Shown: piece by piece, positions 52,788 to 60,286 of the stretch | How the letters are laid out: each line of letters starts with the position of its first letter | How positions within the stretch are numbered: the first letter of the stretch is position 1 | DNA from: a virus | Reading direction: 5' to 3' (one strand) | Virus record (IMG/VR): IMGVR_UViG_3300023276_000007 | Location: 42,766 to 106,765 of that record | Length of the DNA: 64,000 nucleotides | The notes under the pieces: generated by a model | What the model was told of the DNA's origin: nothing | The model's database searches: none | What the model saw: the letters and a program-made list of their open reading frames with translations, nothing else | Translations under genes and position numbers: made by a program

Positions 52788-52840
52788 TACCTTAATAAAT
52801 AAATAAAATAACTTAAATTTAGCTATTGGAGAAAATAGAC

Positions 52841-53737
52841 ATGCTAACAAACAATATGATTAACGTAGACCCATTCTGCGACGTAGACATGAACTCACTA
52901 GAAGCAGTAGGCCTACCTGATAAATTCGTAGTACGCCTTCGGGACACAGACAGCGGTGATATGGTTCCTATTAATACTAAAGGAGCAATCCACGGACCAG
53001 GTTACCGTTTAGTTCCGAACTCTCGCGTTAACCAGATTACACAGGATGTATTAACCCGTACAGGTATGGACTGGGAAGCTCTTCCTAAGTATGGACAGTC
53101 TAAAGTGTCAGACCAGGAATGGGATGGTAAGAAATTCGCACAGCGCTTTTTCATACCAGAAGTCAACATCGACGTTGAAGAAGGTGAAGGCACTAAGCTC
53201 ATGCTTGGTGTAGAAGCGGTTAATAGCTATGATGGTTCATATGGCGTTGCTTTACAATTCTTTATGATGAGCATGGCCTGTAGCAACCAGTTCCGACCAA
53301 GCAACTTCTTGGGCGGGTTCAACTTCAGACACCATGAATCAGAGGACACTTCTTTGGAAGCCGACCTTAAGGACGCCTCAGAGTTGCTCATGCAGCAGGC
53401 TGAGAAGTTCGGAACCATCGGTGCTAAGGTTGACAGACTTCTCAACACTACCCTTGAGCAGGCCTACAAACAGAAGGATCGTATGAGCGGTTTTCTTTCC
53501 ATGAGAGATTCTCTAGGTAAGAGCTGGCGCCCAAGCTACGATTCACATGTTCTTGATGAGTTGGCGCATAAGGGTGTCACTAGCCGTATGGACAGATCTC
53601 AAACTTCTCACACGAGAAACCTTTGGGGAACTCTTAATGCATATACAGCAGTTGCTACCCACCACATCGGTGGATTCAACGGTGTATCGGTTAACAGAGA
53701 TGTTACCGACAAGTTCATGGCTACTGTAAGTGCTTAA
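52841..53737 (+). CDS. DUF932-like protein
   Basis: The start is taken as ATG 52841 with GGAG upstream (298 residues). A longer TTG start at 52826 is possible. The central pattern YRLVPNSRVNQITQDVL ... GKKFAQRFFIPE ... VNSYDGSYGVALQFFMMSMACSNQF matches DUF932, a family of phage and plasmid proteins where the ...NSHDG... core and a C-aN motif are typical. The C-terminus is helical. Function in the family is unknown. It is possibly a DNA-metabolism or anti-defence gene, on context only. Confidence 0.7.
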   Translation: MLTNNMINVDPFCDVDMNSLEAVGLPDKFVVRLRDTDSGDMVPINTKGAIHGPGYRLVPNSRVNQITQDVLTRTGMDWEALPKYGQSKVSDQEWDGKKFAQRFFIPEVNIDVEEGEGTKLMLGVEAVNSYDGSYGVALQFFMMSMACSNQFRPSNFLGGFNFRHHESEDTSLEADLKDASELLMQQAEKFGTIGAKVDRLLNTTLEQAYKQKDRMSGFLSMRDSLGKSWRPSYDSHVLDELAHKGVTSRMDRSQTSHTRNLWGTLNAYTAVATHHIGGFNGVSVNRDVTDKFMATVSA

Positions 53738-53975
53738 GGCTACTATAACCCTCACACTATCAAACGAACACGGCGAGGTTAAACAAGACGTGTACGAGTG
53801 TGAGGGAGCTACCGTCGAGGAGATGGAGAAGCGCTTGGTTACCCAGGTCTTTGTAGATGGTGCTGGTAAGTTGGTGGATTCCATTTATGAAATGACCATA
53901 CCAGCTCCTAAGCCTAAAAAGACTAGGGCCAAGAAGAAACCTGCAGCTAAACAGCAGCTTACTAAGCTTGACTAG
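53730..53975 (+). CDS. Small charged protein (81 aa)
   Basis: Starts at GTG 53730, overlapping the DUF932 gene by eight bases, with no strong SD. The first half is beta-like (ATITLTLSNEHGEVKQDVYECEG), the second half basic (KPKKTRAKKKPAAKQQ). The basic tail could bind DNA or RNA. No known family. Confidence 0.5.
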   Translation: MLKATITLTLSNEHGEVKQDVYECEGATVEEMEKRLVTQVFVDGAGKLVDSIYEMTIPAPKPKKTRAKKKPAAKQQLTKLD

Positions 53976-53979
53976 TAAC

Positions 53980-54001
53980 AGGCCGGCCTTAGTGCCGGCT
54001 T
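53980..54001 (+). terminator. Short hairpin, possible terminator
   Basis: AGGCCGGC (53980-53987) pairs with GCCGGCTT (53994-54001), one G-T wobble, loop CTTAGT. No U-tract follows, so a terminator role is uncertain; it may protect mRNA ends. Confidence 0.4.
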
Positions 54002-54020
54002 CAACCCTAAAGGACACAAC

Positions 54021-54371
54021 ATGAGTAAGAACTGGCTGGTAGCAACGGATGTTGAAGAAGGTCAAAAGGTAACCTGCAAAGGCTTAATCTATAAGTGTCG
54101 CAATAACTATTTCATGAATAGCAAGGGCGAACTCGTAGACACAGTCCGTATGGTTCCTTTGAAAAGAAAGTCCTGCCCTGGCTGTGAAAAGTGTGGTGGG
54201 ACAGAGGAGTTTTTATCCGAAAGCATGGCCAATGAAGAATACCCAGTTACGTCTGGGCTAGAGGCTGACAAGGAGTACAAACTAATAGCATATAAAACTT
54301 ACCAAGGTGGTGGGTTCGACCCTGCTGAGTACGACGAATGGGCTCTCCAATTCGTACCAGCGGAATCTTAA
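54021..54371 (+). CDS. Small Cys-containing protein (116 aa)
   Basis: A 116-residue protein with AAAGGACA before ATG. A Cys cluster SCPGCEKCGG near residue 53 may bind zinc, with an acidic C-terminal half (EYDEWALQFVPAE). No family is recognised. It is separated from the 54400 gene by 28 bases. Confidence 0.55.
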   Translation: MSKNWLVATDVEEGQKVTCKGLIYKCRNNYFMNSKGELVDTVRMVPLKRKSCPGCEKCGGTEEFLSESMANEEYPVTSGLEADKEYKLIAYKTYQGGGFDPAEYDEWALQFVPAES

Positions 54372-54399
54372 AATAAACATAAAATAAAAAGGACATATC

Positions 54400-56439
54400 A
54401 TGTCAACAGTAATAGATGCCGGACTCGACTTCGGAATAATTAAGAAGGCTGTCGATGCACAGTTTAAAAAGATGTCACAAGGTAATCCGGAATTATTTAC
54501 GGTCACCTATGATAAGCAAGCTGTATGGGAAACATATCTACAGGCGTTCCCTGAAGGATCTAACCCTATATTTAAAGAACGCACAGAACATGATTGTGTC
54601 TGCTGCAAAAGCTTCATTCGACGAGTAGGCGGTGTTGTTAAGATTAATGAAGACGGAAGTCTTGATAGTATCTGGGATGTTAACCTAGAAGGACCTTATG
54701 GTGTCGTAGCAAAAGCTATGTCTAACTATGTAAAGTCCCGACCTATTGAAAACGTCTTCCGTAACTGGGAGCGTACAGCTGGTCAGGACAAGAGTGTGGT
54801 ACTAGATGAGACAACAAGCCAGACTGTCACGTGGAGACACTTCTATTGTACGACAGAGGACTACTTCCTTAAGGCAGATAAGACTCCAACATACTTAGGC
54901 GATAAGAGGTCTAACTTCGACGTTCTTAAAAGAAGCCTTGCAGAGCTAACTCTAGAGTCTGCTGAAATTGTTCTTGAACTAATCGAGCAGAACTCTCTGT
55001 ATCGTGGTGAAGAGCATAAGCGCACTGTTGATACCTTCATAAGGTTAAAGAACGAGTATGACGCAGTTGTCGGTGACAAGGATCGGTATGTTTGGTTGAA
55101 GTCTGTTGCTATGGGTGGTGCCAGTAAGATTCGTAACCAAGTTATTGGATCTTTGTTAATTGACCTATCCGAAGGTGCAGACCTGACAAGTGCTGTTAAG
55201 AGTTTCGAGGCAAAGGTAGCTCCGTCAAACTATAAGCGCCCAACAGCCTTGATTACTAAAGGTATGATCGACAAAGCACAGAAGACTGTAGTAGAGCTTG
55301 GATATGAGTCCGCACTACAACGTCGCTATGCTGTAACAGATGATATTACGATCAATAACGTCATCTATGCAGATAGATCTGTGAAGCCTGCCATGAAAGG
55401 TGTTTTCGAGGAACTGGCCGATACTATACAGGATAAGCCAAAGAGCCTCGAAAAGGTGGAGGAGATTAGCATTGAAGATTTTATCAACAATGTAGTCCCT
55501 AAAGCTACTGGCATCGAAATGCTTGTAGAGAATCGTCACTCAGGCAACTTAATGAGCTTAGTTGCTCCAGAAGATGCTGAAGCTAAACATATGTTCAAAT
55601 GGGATAATAACTTCTCATGGGGATATAACGGCGAAGTGGCAGACTCTATGAAGGAACATGTTAAGGCTGCTGGTGGTAACGTCACTGGTGACCTGCGCTG
55701 TTCTTTGATGTGGTATTCTAGGAATGACTTGGATCTACATTTGATAGAGCCTTGTGGTAACTTAATAAGCTTCTCTTCTATGGTATCTCGATGTGGTAAA
55801 GGTCGTCTCGATGTGGACAACACAAGTGGTGGTACTTTACAAAAGCCTGCAGTAGAAAACATCACATGGCAGAAGAGTAAGGATATTAAAGAAGGGCGTT
55901 ATAAAGTCCTAGTCCATAATTACAGTGGATCTAATACCAACGAGGCCGGGTTCGACTTTGAACTTGAATTCAAAGGTACGATCTATCCGATGTCTTATAA
56001 ACAGGCAGTCGGTGGTAAGAAGAAAGTTACCTGTGTTGAGTTTGACTATACCCATGCTGACGGTGTAAAGATCGTTAAGTCCTTGGATGTAGAGAGCGCC
56101 AGTAAAGAGGTGTGGGGAATTACTACCGAGTCATTTAACAAGGTGACTATGGTAATGCACTCTCCTAACCACTGGGATGGTAATAAGACTGGTAACAAAC
56201 ACTGGTTCTTTATTATGGAAAACTGTAACTCGGGCTCAAGCGCTCGTGGTTTCTTCAACGAGTTCTTGAAGGAAGAGTTGCATGAACACCGTAAAGTGTT
56301 CGAAGTTCTCGGTAGTAAGCTCAAAGTAAAAGAATCCGACAACCAGTTAAGTGGTATTGGGTTCTCCTCTACAGTAAGTAACCATGCCTACTTCAGAGTG
56401 AGCGGCGCTATGAAGAGAACTATAAAAGTTCGCTTCTAG
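54400..56439 (+). CDS. Large protein with DUF2135-like beta domain
   Basis: A 679-residue protein. Residues 1-~390 are mixed, with a CVCCKSFIRR zinc-knuckle-like cluster at about 65-75. A beta-sandwich domain follows at ~430-540: SLMWYSRNDLDLHLIEPCG, then GRLDVDN, then PAVENITWQ, then GRYKVLVHNYSG, which matches the DUF2135 pattern (W...-D-L-D-L-H-V, L-D-V-D-N and Y-x-V-x-V-x-x-Y). The C-terminal part (residues ~590-679) ends FSSTVSNHAYFRVSGAMKRTIKVRF. Role unknown. It precedes an HExxH protein with a one-base overlap. Confidence 0.6.
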   Translation: MSTVIDAGLDFGIIKKAVDAQFKKMSQGNPELFTVTYDKQAVWETYLQAFPEGSNPIFKERTEHDCVCCKSFIRRVGGVVKINEDGSLDSIWDVNLEGPYGVVAKAMSNYVKSRPIENVFRNWERTAGQDKSVVLDETTSQTVTWRHFYCTTEDYFLKADKTPTYLGDKRSNFDVLKRSLAELTLESAEIVLELIEQNSLYRGEEHKRTVDTFIRLKNEYDAVVGDKDRYVWLKSVAMGGASKIRNQVIGSLLIDLSEGADLTSAVKSFEAKVAPSNYKRPTALITKGMIDKAQKTVVELGYESALQRRYAVTDDITINNVIYADRSVKPAMKGVFEELADTIQDKPKSLEKVEEISIEDFINNVVPKATGIEMLVENRHSGNLMSLVAPEDAEAKHMFKWDNNFSWGYNGEVADSMKEHVKAAGGNVTGDLRCSLMWYSRNDLDLHLIEPCGNLISFSSMVSRCGKGRLDVDNTSGGTLQKPAVENITWQKSKDIKEGRYKVLVHNYSGSNTNEAGFDFELEFKGTIYPMSYKQAVGGKKKVTCVEFDYTHADGVKIVKSLDVESASKEVWGITTESFNKVTMVMHSPNHWDGNKTGNKHWFFIMENCNSGSSARGFFNEFLKEELHEHRKVFEVLGSKLKVKESDNQLSGIGFSSTVSNHAYFRVSGAMKRTIKVRF

Positions 56440-56858
56440 TGCAATACGCTACACGTAGCGGTAGGGAGCCTAGAGAGCAGATCGACATGGCCGACGTGCC
56501 TACTGGTTATCTAAGCAAGCTTAGTGAAGTACGGCGTTTGCTAGATAAAATAGCCAGGAAGTTCCCAGAGCTCCCTGTGGTAGGTTTGGAGATTGTAAGT
56601 CAGACCGTAGCTCCATGCCCAAGAACTCTTGGGTTCTCTGCCTTGGGTGGTGGTAAGATAATGATTACCGACCTGTGTTTTGAGGCCGGTGAACTCACCA
56701 GCACCGTGCTACACGAAGTATGCCATGCACTCTTCTCTGTTAAGCACGTAGAGCACTGTATCCTAATGTGCCCAACTATAGGTGCACCTCAAGAAGAAGG
56801 TGCGCTATGGGCCGTGTTCGAAAAATATGCATTAAACTACATTAACAATAATAAATAA
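56439..56858 (+). CDS. HExxH-type metallopeptidase-like protein
   Basis: A 139-residue protein starting at GTG within the stop codon of the preceding gene. H92-E93-V94-C95-H96 is the zinc-binding HExxH, followed by H103, H106 and C107, and an M (ILMCP) that could be a metzincin-like Met-turn. The spacing to the third histidine (HExxH then 6 residues) is one longer than the metzincin HExxHxxGxxH, so assignment to a clan is uncertain. It is a putative zinc protease. Coupling to the DUF2135-like gene suggests a joint role. Confidence 0.6.
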   Translation: MQYATRSGREPREQIDMADVPTGYLSKLSEVRRLLDKIARKFPELPVVGLEIVSQTVAPCPRTLGFSALGGGKIMITDLCFEAGELTSTVLHEVCHALFSVKHVEHCILMCPTIGAPQEEGALWAVFEKYALNYINNNK

Positions 56859-56868
56859 AGGAAGTACC

Positions 56869-57255
56869 ATGAGTAAATTATACAAAAGAGCAGCAAGAAT
56901 AAAGTTACGGTTCGAGTCAGCACGCGGGCTAGTCACCACAGAGGACTTGTTTAACTTACCTCTTGAGGAGCTGGACATCATTGCTAGAACTTATAGCAAG
57001 AAGACTAAAGAGTCTAAAGAAGAAAGCTTCATTAAGCCAGTCAAGACGGACGCTACTTCTGTCTTCAAGCTTAGCCTTGATATCGTTAAAGATGTCATTG
57101 CAGACAAGCTAGCTGCTAGAGATGCTGCACAGAAAGCTGCCGCAACTAAGATTAAGAAAGCTAAGATACTTGGTATCATGGCTGATAAGGAAAATGATGA
57201 GCTCAAAGGTAAGGACCTTGACGAGCTTAAAGAAATGCTCGACGAGCTTAGCTAA
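56869..57255 (+). CDS. Small helical basic protein (128 aa)
   Basis: A 128-residue, Lys/Ala/Glu-rich helical protein with AAGGAAG before ATG. Probable coiled coil (ADKLAARDAAQKAAATKIKKAKIL). No known family. It ends just before a terminator. Confidence 0.55.
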   Translation: MSKLYKRAARIKLRFESARGLVTTEDLFNLPLEELDIIARTYSKKTKESKEESFIKPVKTDATSVFKLSLDIVKDVIADKLAARDAAQKAAATKIKKAKILGIMADKENDELKGKDLDELKEMLDELS

Positions 57256-57261
57256 GTTATT

Positions 57262-57291
57262 GGTGGGAGGCTTAGGCTTCCCGCCTTTTTT
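57262..57291 (+). terminator. Rho-independent terminator after 56869 gene
   Basis: GGTGGGAGGC (57262-57271) pairs with GCTTCCCGCC (57276-57285) with wobbles, loop TTAG, then T6. It terminates the metallopeptidase-like operon. Confidence 0.75.
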
Positions 57292-57315
57292 ACAATTATA
57301 ATAAAGGAGATGACC

Positions 57316-57456
57316 GTGAGTAAGAATAAAGAAGTATTATGCCCAGAGTGTTTTAAAGGGAACGTAATCCCGGAGCCTAAAGGCGATGCGGGGTGCTGCG
57401 ATAAATGCGCAACACCGTTTACGTATAAAGCACCTACTACAGTGAGGTACAGCTAA
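57316..57456 (+). CDS. Small CxxC zinc-ribbon protein (46 aa)
   Basis: Starts at GTG 57316 with AAAGGAG upstream; 46 residues ending in TAA at 57454-57456, and its last base is the first base of the next ATG. Cysteines in CPEC and CCDKC spacing suggest one small zinc ribbon. It is in a place where no larger ORF competes. No family is recognised. Confidence 0.6.
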   Translation: MSKNKEVLCPECFKGNVIPEPKGDAGCCDKCATPFTYKAPTTVRYS

Positions 57457-58043
57457 TGGCTAACTGGTACGCAAATTACTTCGAAGTGAAAGACGTTAAA
57501 GCATTTAAGGAGGCTGTCGACGACTTCCCGGAGGTGGAACTAATTACCCAGGGTGAGAACCTGTTTGGGTTACTATCTACAAACGATGGTGGGGACTTTT
57601 GCTCTGTGGTGTACACAGGCGAGGATTGTGAAGAAGAGGACTTTGATGTTTTAGCTGAAATCGCCCCACACCTGAAAGATGGGCATGTGGCCATAGCGAT
57701 GACTATAGGTAACGAAAAGATGCGTTACCTCACCGGATACGCAGAGGGTATTAATAATAAAGCCCAACGAGTCAGCCTAAACCTTGACCACGTTTACGAG
57801 ATGGCTAAGGAGCTTGGTGAGCATGTTACGGAGTGTAAGTTACTAATGTCTAAAGAAACCATAATGACGATCGACAAGGAATTGTTAAACAAGCAACGTC
57901 TAACAATCTTCGGTATGATGGTCGAGAAGAAGTTATCTAGGGAACGTATTGATGTCCTACAAGGGGTCATCAACATGCTGGATGAGATCCAAGACCATAC
58001 AGAGTATGCACAAGGTAATTGTGTGAAGGTAAAGTTAGTATGA
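57456..58043 (+). CDS. Unknown protein with NWYANYFEVKD start (195 aa)
   Basis: A 195-residue acidic protein whose first 14 residues (ANWYANYFEVKD) match a motif seen in plasmid and phage small proteins of unknown function. The middle (HVAIAMTIGNEKMRYLTGYAEGI) resembles the same set, and the C-terminus is helical (MLDEIQDHTEYAQG). No known activity. The gene overlaps the next by ATGA. Confidence 0.6.
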   Translation: MANWYANYFEVKDVKAFKEAVDDFPEVELITQGENLFGLLSTNDGGDFCSVVYTGEDCEEEDFDVLAEIAPHLKDGHVAIAMTIGNEKMRYLTGYAEGINNKAQRVSLNLDHVYEMAKELGEHVTECKLLMSKETIMTIDKELLNKQRLTIFGMMVEKKLSRERIDVLQGVINMLDEIQDHTEYAQGNCVKVKLV

Positions 58044-58249
58044 GTAAGGTTCGTTCGCTGGTTAGCAGCGAACCTCATACTATCCTAAAAGGTCGTGACT
58101 ACGAAGTACTTGTGCCTCGTAAACAGGCGCCGCATGAACCAATTGCCTGGTACACTCTATTAAATGAGGTTAGAGTACCTATAAGGGTTCCGGCACGACT
58201 TGTGGAAGAATTACCCCCGGAGCTCAAGGAGGAAAATGAATGTTCGTGA
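58040..58249 (+). CDS. Small unknown protein (69 aa)
   Basis: Start ATG 58040 overlaps the previous stop (ATGA) with AAGGTAAAG upstream. 69 residues, beta-like in the middle (KGRDYEVLVPRK) and a Pro-containing acidic end (EELPPELKEEN). Confidence 0.55.
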   Translation: MSKVRSLVSSEPHTILKGRDYEVLVPRKQAPHEPIAWYTLLNEVRVPIRVPARLVEELPPELKEENECS

Positions 58250-58412
58250 CTTAATAATAGAGCTATGTCACCCAGACTACACCACAGACCGCAATAAGAA
58301 GCCTCTTGGTTTAGTTATGCGAGACAGTAAGGGGAAGGAGTTTAGACTTACGTCTGTCTGGACTTGTGAACAAACTAACGAATTAATACTTGAGATAAAA
58401 GAAGATGATTAA
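58236..58412 (+). CDS. Small unknown protein (58 aa)
   Basis: Start ATG 58236 with AAGGAGG upstream (58 residues); a longer upstream start is possible but lacks an SD. It overlaps the previous ORF by 14 bases. Beta-like sequence (EFRLTSVWTCEQTNELILEIKED). No family known. Confidence 0.55.
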   Translation: MNVRDLIIELCHPDYTTDRNKKPLGLVMRDSKGKEFRLTSVWTCEQTNELILEIKEDD

Positions 58413-58605
58413 AAAGTGCGGTCCCAAATGTCTCCTCTGCGGCTGCGGTCGTGGAGAAGGCCCTTGTACCTTTAAAGAGGCCAAGTTAAATGCCCTCCGA
58501 AAACGAGGACTGCTAACAGAGTCTAAAGAAAATAAAAATAAAATTAACAATAAATCGAAGCGTAAAGCAATAAAGGCTAAACGCAAGAAAGGTAGGAAGA
58601 AGTAA
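58405..58605 (+). CDS. Cys-rich basic small protein (66 aa)
   Basis: 66 residues starting in the end of the previous gene. CLLCGCGRGEGPC near the start is a four-cysteine cluster that may bind zinc; the second half is Lys/Arg/Asn-rich (KENKNKINNKSKRKAIKAKRKKGRKK in parts), suited to nucleic acid binding. Confidence 0.55.
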   Translation: MIKKCGPKCLLCGCGRGEGPCTFKEAKLNALRKRGLLTESKENKNKINNKSKRKAIKAKRKKGRKK

Positions 58606-58910
58606 TGCATGAAGAAATTATTTGGGCCGACGACAGCTGTTATGATTTTAAATATCCTGTAACGTACATTGTAGCAGCCGCCATGATAGTTGAAGGCGTG
58701 CTGTATGCAGGTATGCGTCATTCGCATTGTATACAAGCGGCCTATAAACGCACAGGCAAGCCTGTACTCAGCGAGAGTCCAGACGGGTTCATAGATAATC
58801 ATATGAATTTTCTAGACCGCAGGGAATCTCTAAAACTTGCAGAGAAGACCGGACAGCTACAAAGACGTACTGGACCAGGTGATGAATTATATAGCGAAGA
58901 TTTATGGTAA
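58605..58910 (+). CDS. Conserved phage protein with GF.D....F.DR.E motif
   Basis: A 101-residue protein. The second half reads HSHCIQAAYK... SPDGFIDNHMNFLDRRESLKLAEKTGQ, close to a motif of uncharacterised proteins common in many phages (G-F-x-d....F-x-dR-x-e....A...gQ). GRH/RHSHC gives a possible metal site. Role unknown. It is coupled to the preceding gene by a single base. Confidence 0.6.
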   Translation: MHEEIIWADDSCYDFKYPVTYIVAAAMIVEGVLYAGMRHSHCIQAAYKRTGKPVLSESPDGFIDNHMNFLDRRESLKLAEKTGQLQRRTGPGDELYSEDLW

Positions 58911-59155
58911 GGATGCAACAAGTGAACAACGAAAACAAGAAGCAGCTTTCTACACGGATATATTCCGCTTGTATTAAGTCTGTCTTAACCAAAGTAGGTC
59001 TGTGTTTATTACTGTGCCTACTTTCCCCCCTAATAGCTGCTTTCGTATTGGTAATATTTACCATGATGGCAGCTTTCTTATTCTTAGTAGGATTGATGTG
59101 TGCTGCTGTCGTCTTAGTGATGCTACCAGGCGCTCCTTTCTTCATTATGGATTAA
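58904..59155 (+). CDS. Small integral membrane protein (83 aa)
   Basis: An 83-residue protein overlapping the previous stop. The N-terminal ~25 residues are charged, and the rest is hydrophobic with two membrane helices (residues ~29-56 and ~57-80, LLLCLLSPLIAAFVLVIF and AAFLFLVGLMCAAVVLV). The start could also be ATG 58913. It could be a holin-like or scaffold membrane protein, but nothing specific supports it. Confidence 0.6.
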   Translation: MVRMQQVNNENKKQLSTRIYSACIKSVLTKVGLCLLLCLLSPLIAAFVLVIFTMMAAFLFLVGLMCAAVVLVMLPGAPFFIMD

Positions 59156-59170
59156 CCCAAGGATATAAAT

Positions 59171-60286
59171 ATGAAAATAGCACATCTAGGTGATGGCCAC
59201 CTAGGTAAGCGTCAGTATGGCTTGAAAGCACGAGAAGAAGACTCTCGTAAAGCTGTGACCGCTTGCTTTAATAAGGCCATCGCTAATAAATGCGATGTCA
59301 TTATAATACCTGGCGATATGTTTGACGTCTCCACTCAAAAGAGTGCGGCAGACTTACTACATCTCGCAAGGCTAGTGGACGAGGCTAAGAAAGCTCGCAT
59401 CCGCGTAATAGGTATCGACGGTAACCACGATAACGTAGATGTATCATGGCTGGCGGTATGTGGGGTAGAACTATTCCACGAACACGAAGTTATCACCATA
59501 GATGGTATATCCTTCTACGGCATAAATAATTGCAGGCCTAACCAATTCAAGGAAAGGCTTACAGCAGCAGTCGACTCGTTCATAACACAAGGGCAGGCTG
59601 TCGACGTCTTAATCATACATCAGGCATTAGCTGAGATGTGTGGTTTCGCAGGAGTAGACCTTACTGCCGAGTGGATATCTGAACAAGTTGCTATGATGGG
59701 TACTCGGTATGTTGCCATGGGTGATATACATGATTACTCTGAAGGTGTCTTCAATGAAGTACTATTCTGCTACCCAGGCTCTTGCGAGATGACCGCCCTA
59801 GGCGAACGTCGCGAGAAGTATTGGGTAGAGGCTGACATTGAAGAAGGCATTGCACTTCCCAAGTTAACCAAAAGAGAAATCCCCGTAAGAAAGATAAAAG
59901 AGTATATCCTAGGCACACAAGATGACATCACACAGATGATCAAAGAAGTGTCCAAGGAATATAAGAACCATCTAGTTATCGCTAGGGTGTCTACGGATAT
60001 CCTTGACGGTATGAAGATAGTTCATAACCTTTCTCACGATCTAAACGTTATGATGAGGATCATGCCGTTTAAGGATGACGATACAGAAGGTCAAGATAAA
60101 CTCGCCAACGCTATGCAGGTTCCTGTGTGGGAACGATCTGAAACAACGTCCGGAGTAGTGGAGGCTATAGAGAAATACTATACACCAGAGTCCGACGAGC
60201 ATCAGATGATAACGTCAATGCTGAGTAATCCTCAGTCAACAACCCTAATATGTCAAGGATTTCTAGATGATAGTAACAAGGCTTGA
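59171..60286 (+). CDS. sbcD: SbcD-like/Mre11-type exonuclease (T4 gp47-like)
   Basis: A 371-residue metallophosphoesterase with the Mre11 motifs in order: D8-G-H10 (HLGDGHLG), G48-D49-M-F-D52 (PGDMFD), G84-N-H86-D87, an IIHQAL histidine near residue 158, and GDIHDY later. The enzyme pairs with the SbcC-like ATPase in the next gene to degrade DNA ends and promote recombination-dependent replication in T4-like phages. The gene ends 19 bases inside the start of that partner. A canonical N-terminal nuclease domain and a short C-terminal capping part are visible. Confidence 0.9.
   Translation: MKIAHLGDGHLGKRQYGLKAREEDSRKAVTACFNKAIANKCDVIIIPGDMFDVSTQKSAADLLHLARLVDEAKKARIRVIGIDGNHDNVDVSWLAVCGVELFHEHEVITIDGISFYGINNCRPNQFKERLTAAVDSFITQGQAVDVLIIHQALAEMCGFAGVDLTAEWISEQVAMMGTRYVAMGDIHDYSEGVFNEVLFCYPGSCEMTALGERREKYWVEADIEEGIALPKLTKREIPVRKIKEYILGTQDDITQMIKEVSKEYKNHLVIARVSTDILDGMKIVHNLSHDLNVMMRIMPFKDDDTEGQDKLANAMQVPVWERSETTSGVVEAIEKYYTPESDEHQMITSMLSNPQSTTLICQGFLDDSNKA

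Noticed and set aside
59164-59171. TATAAATA box before the sbcD-like gene
   Set aside because: It overlaps the ATG itself, so a start site would fall inside the gene; AT-rich spacer is the simpler explanation.
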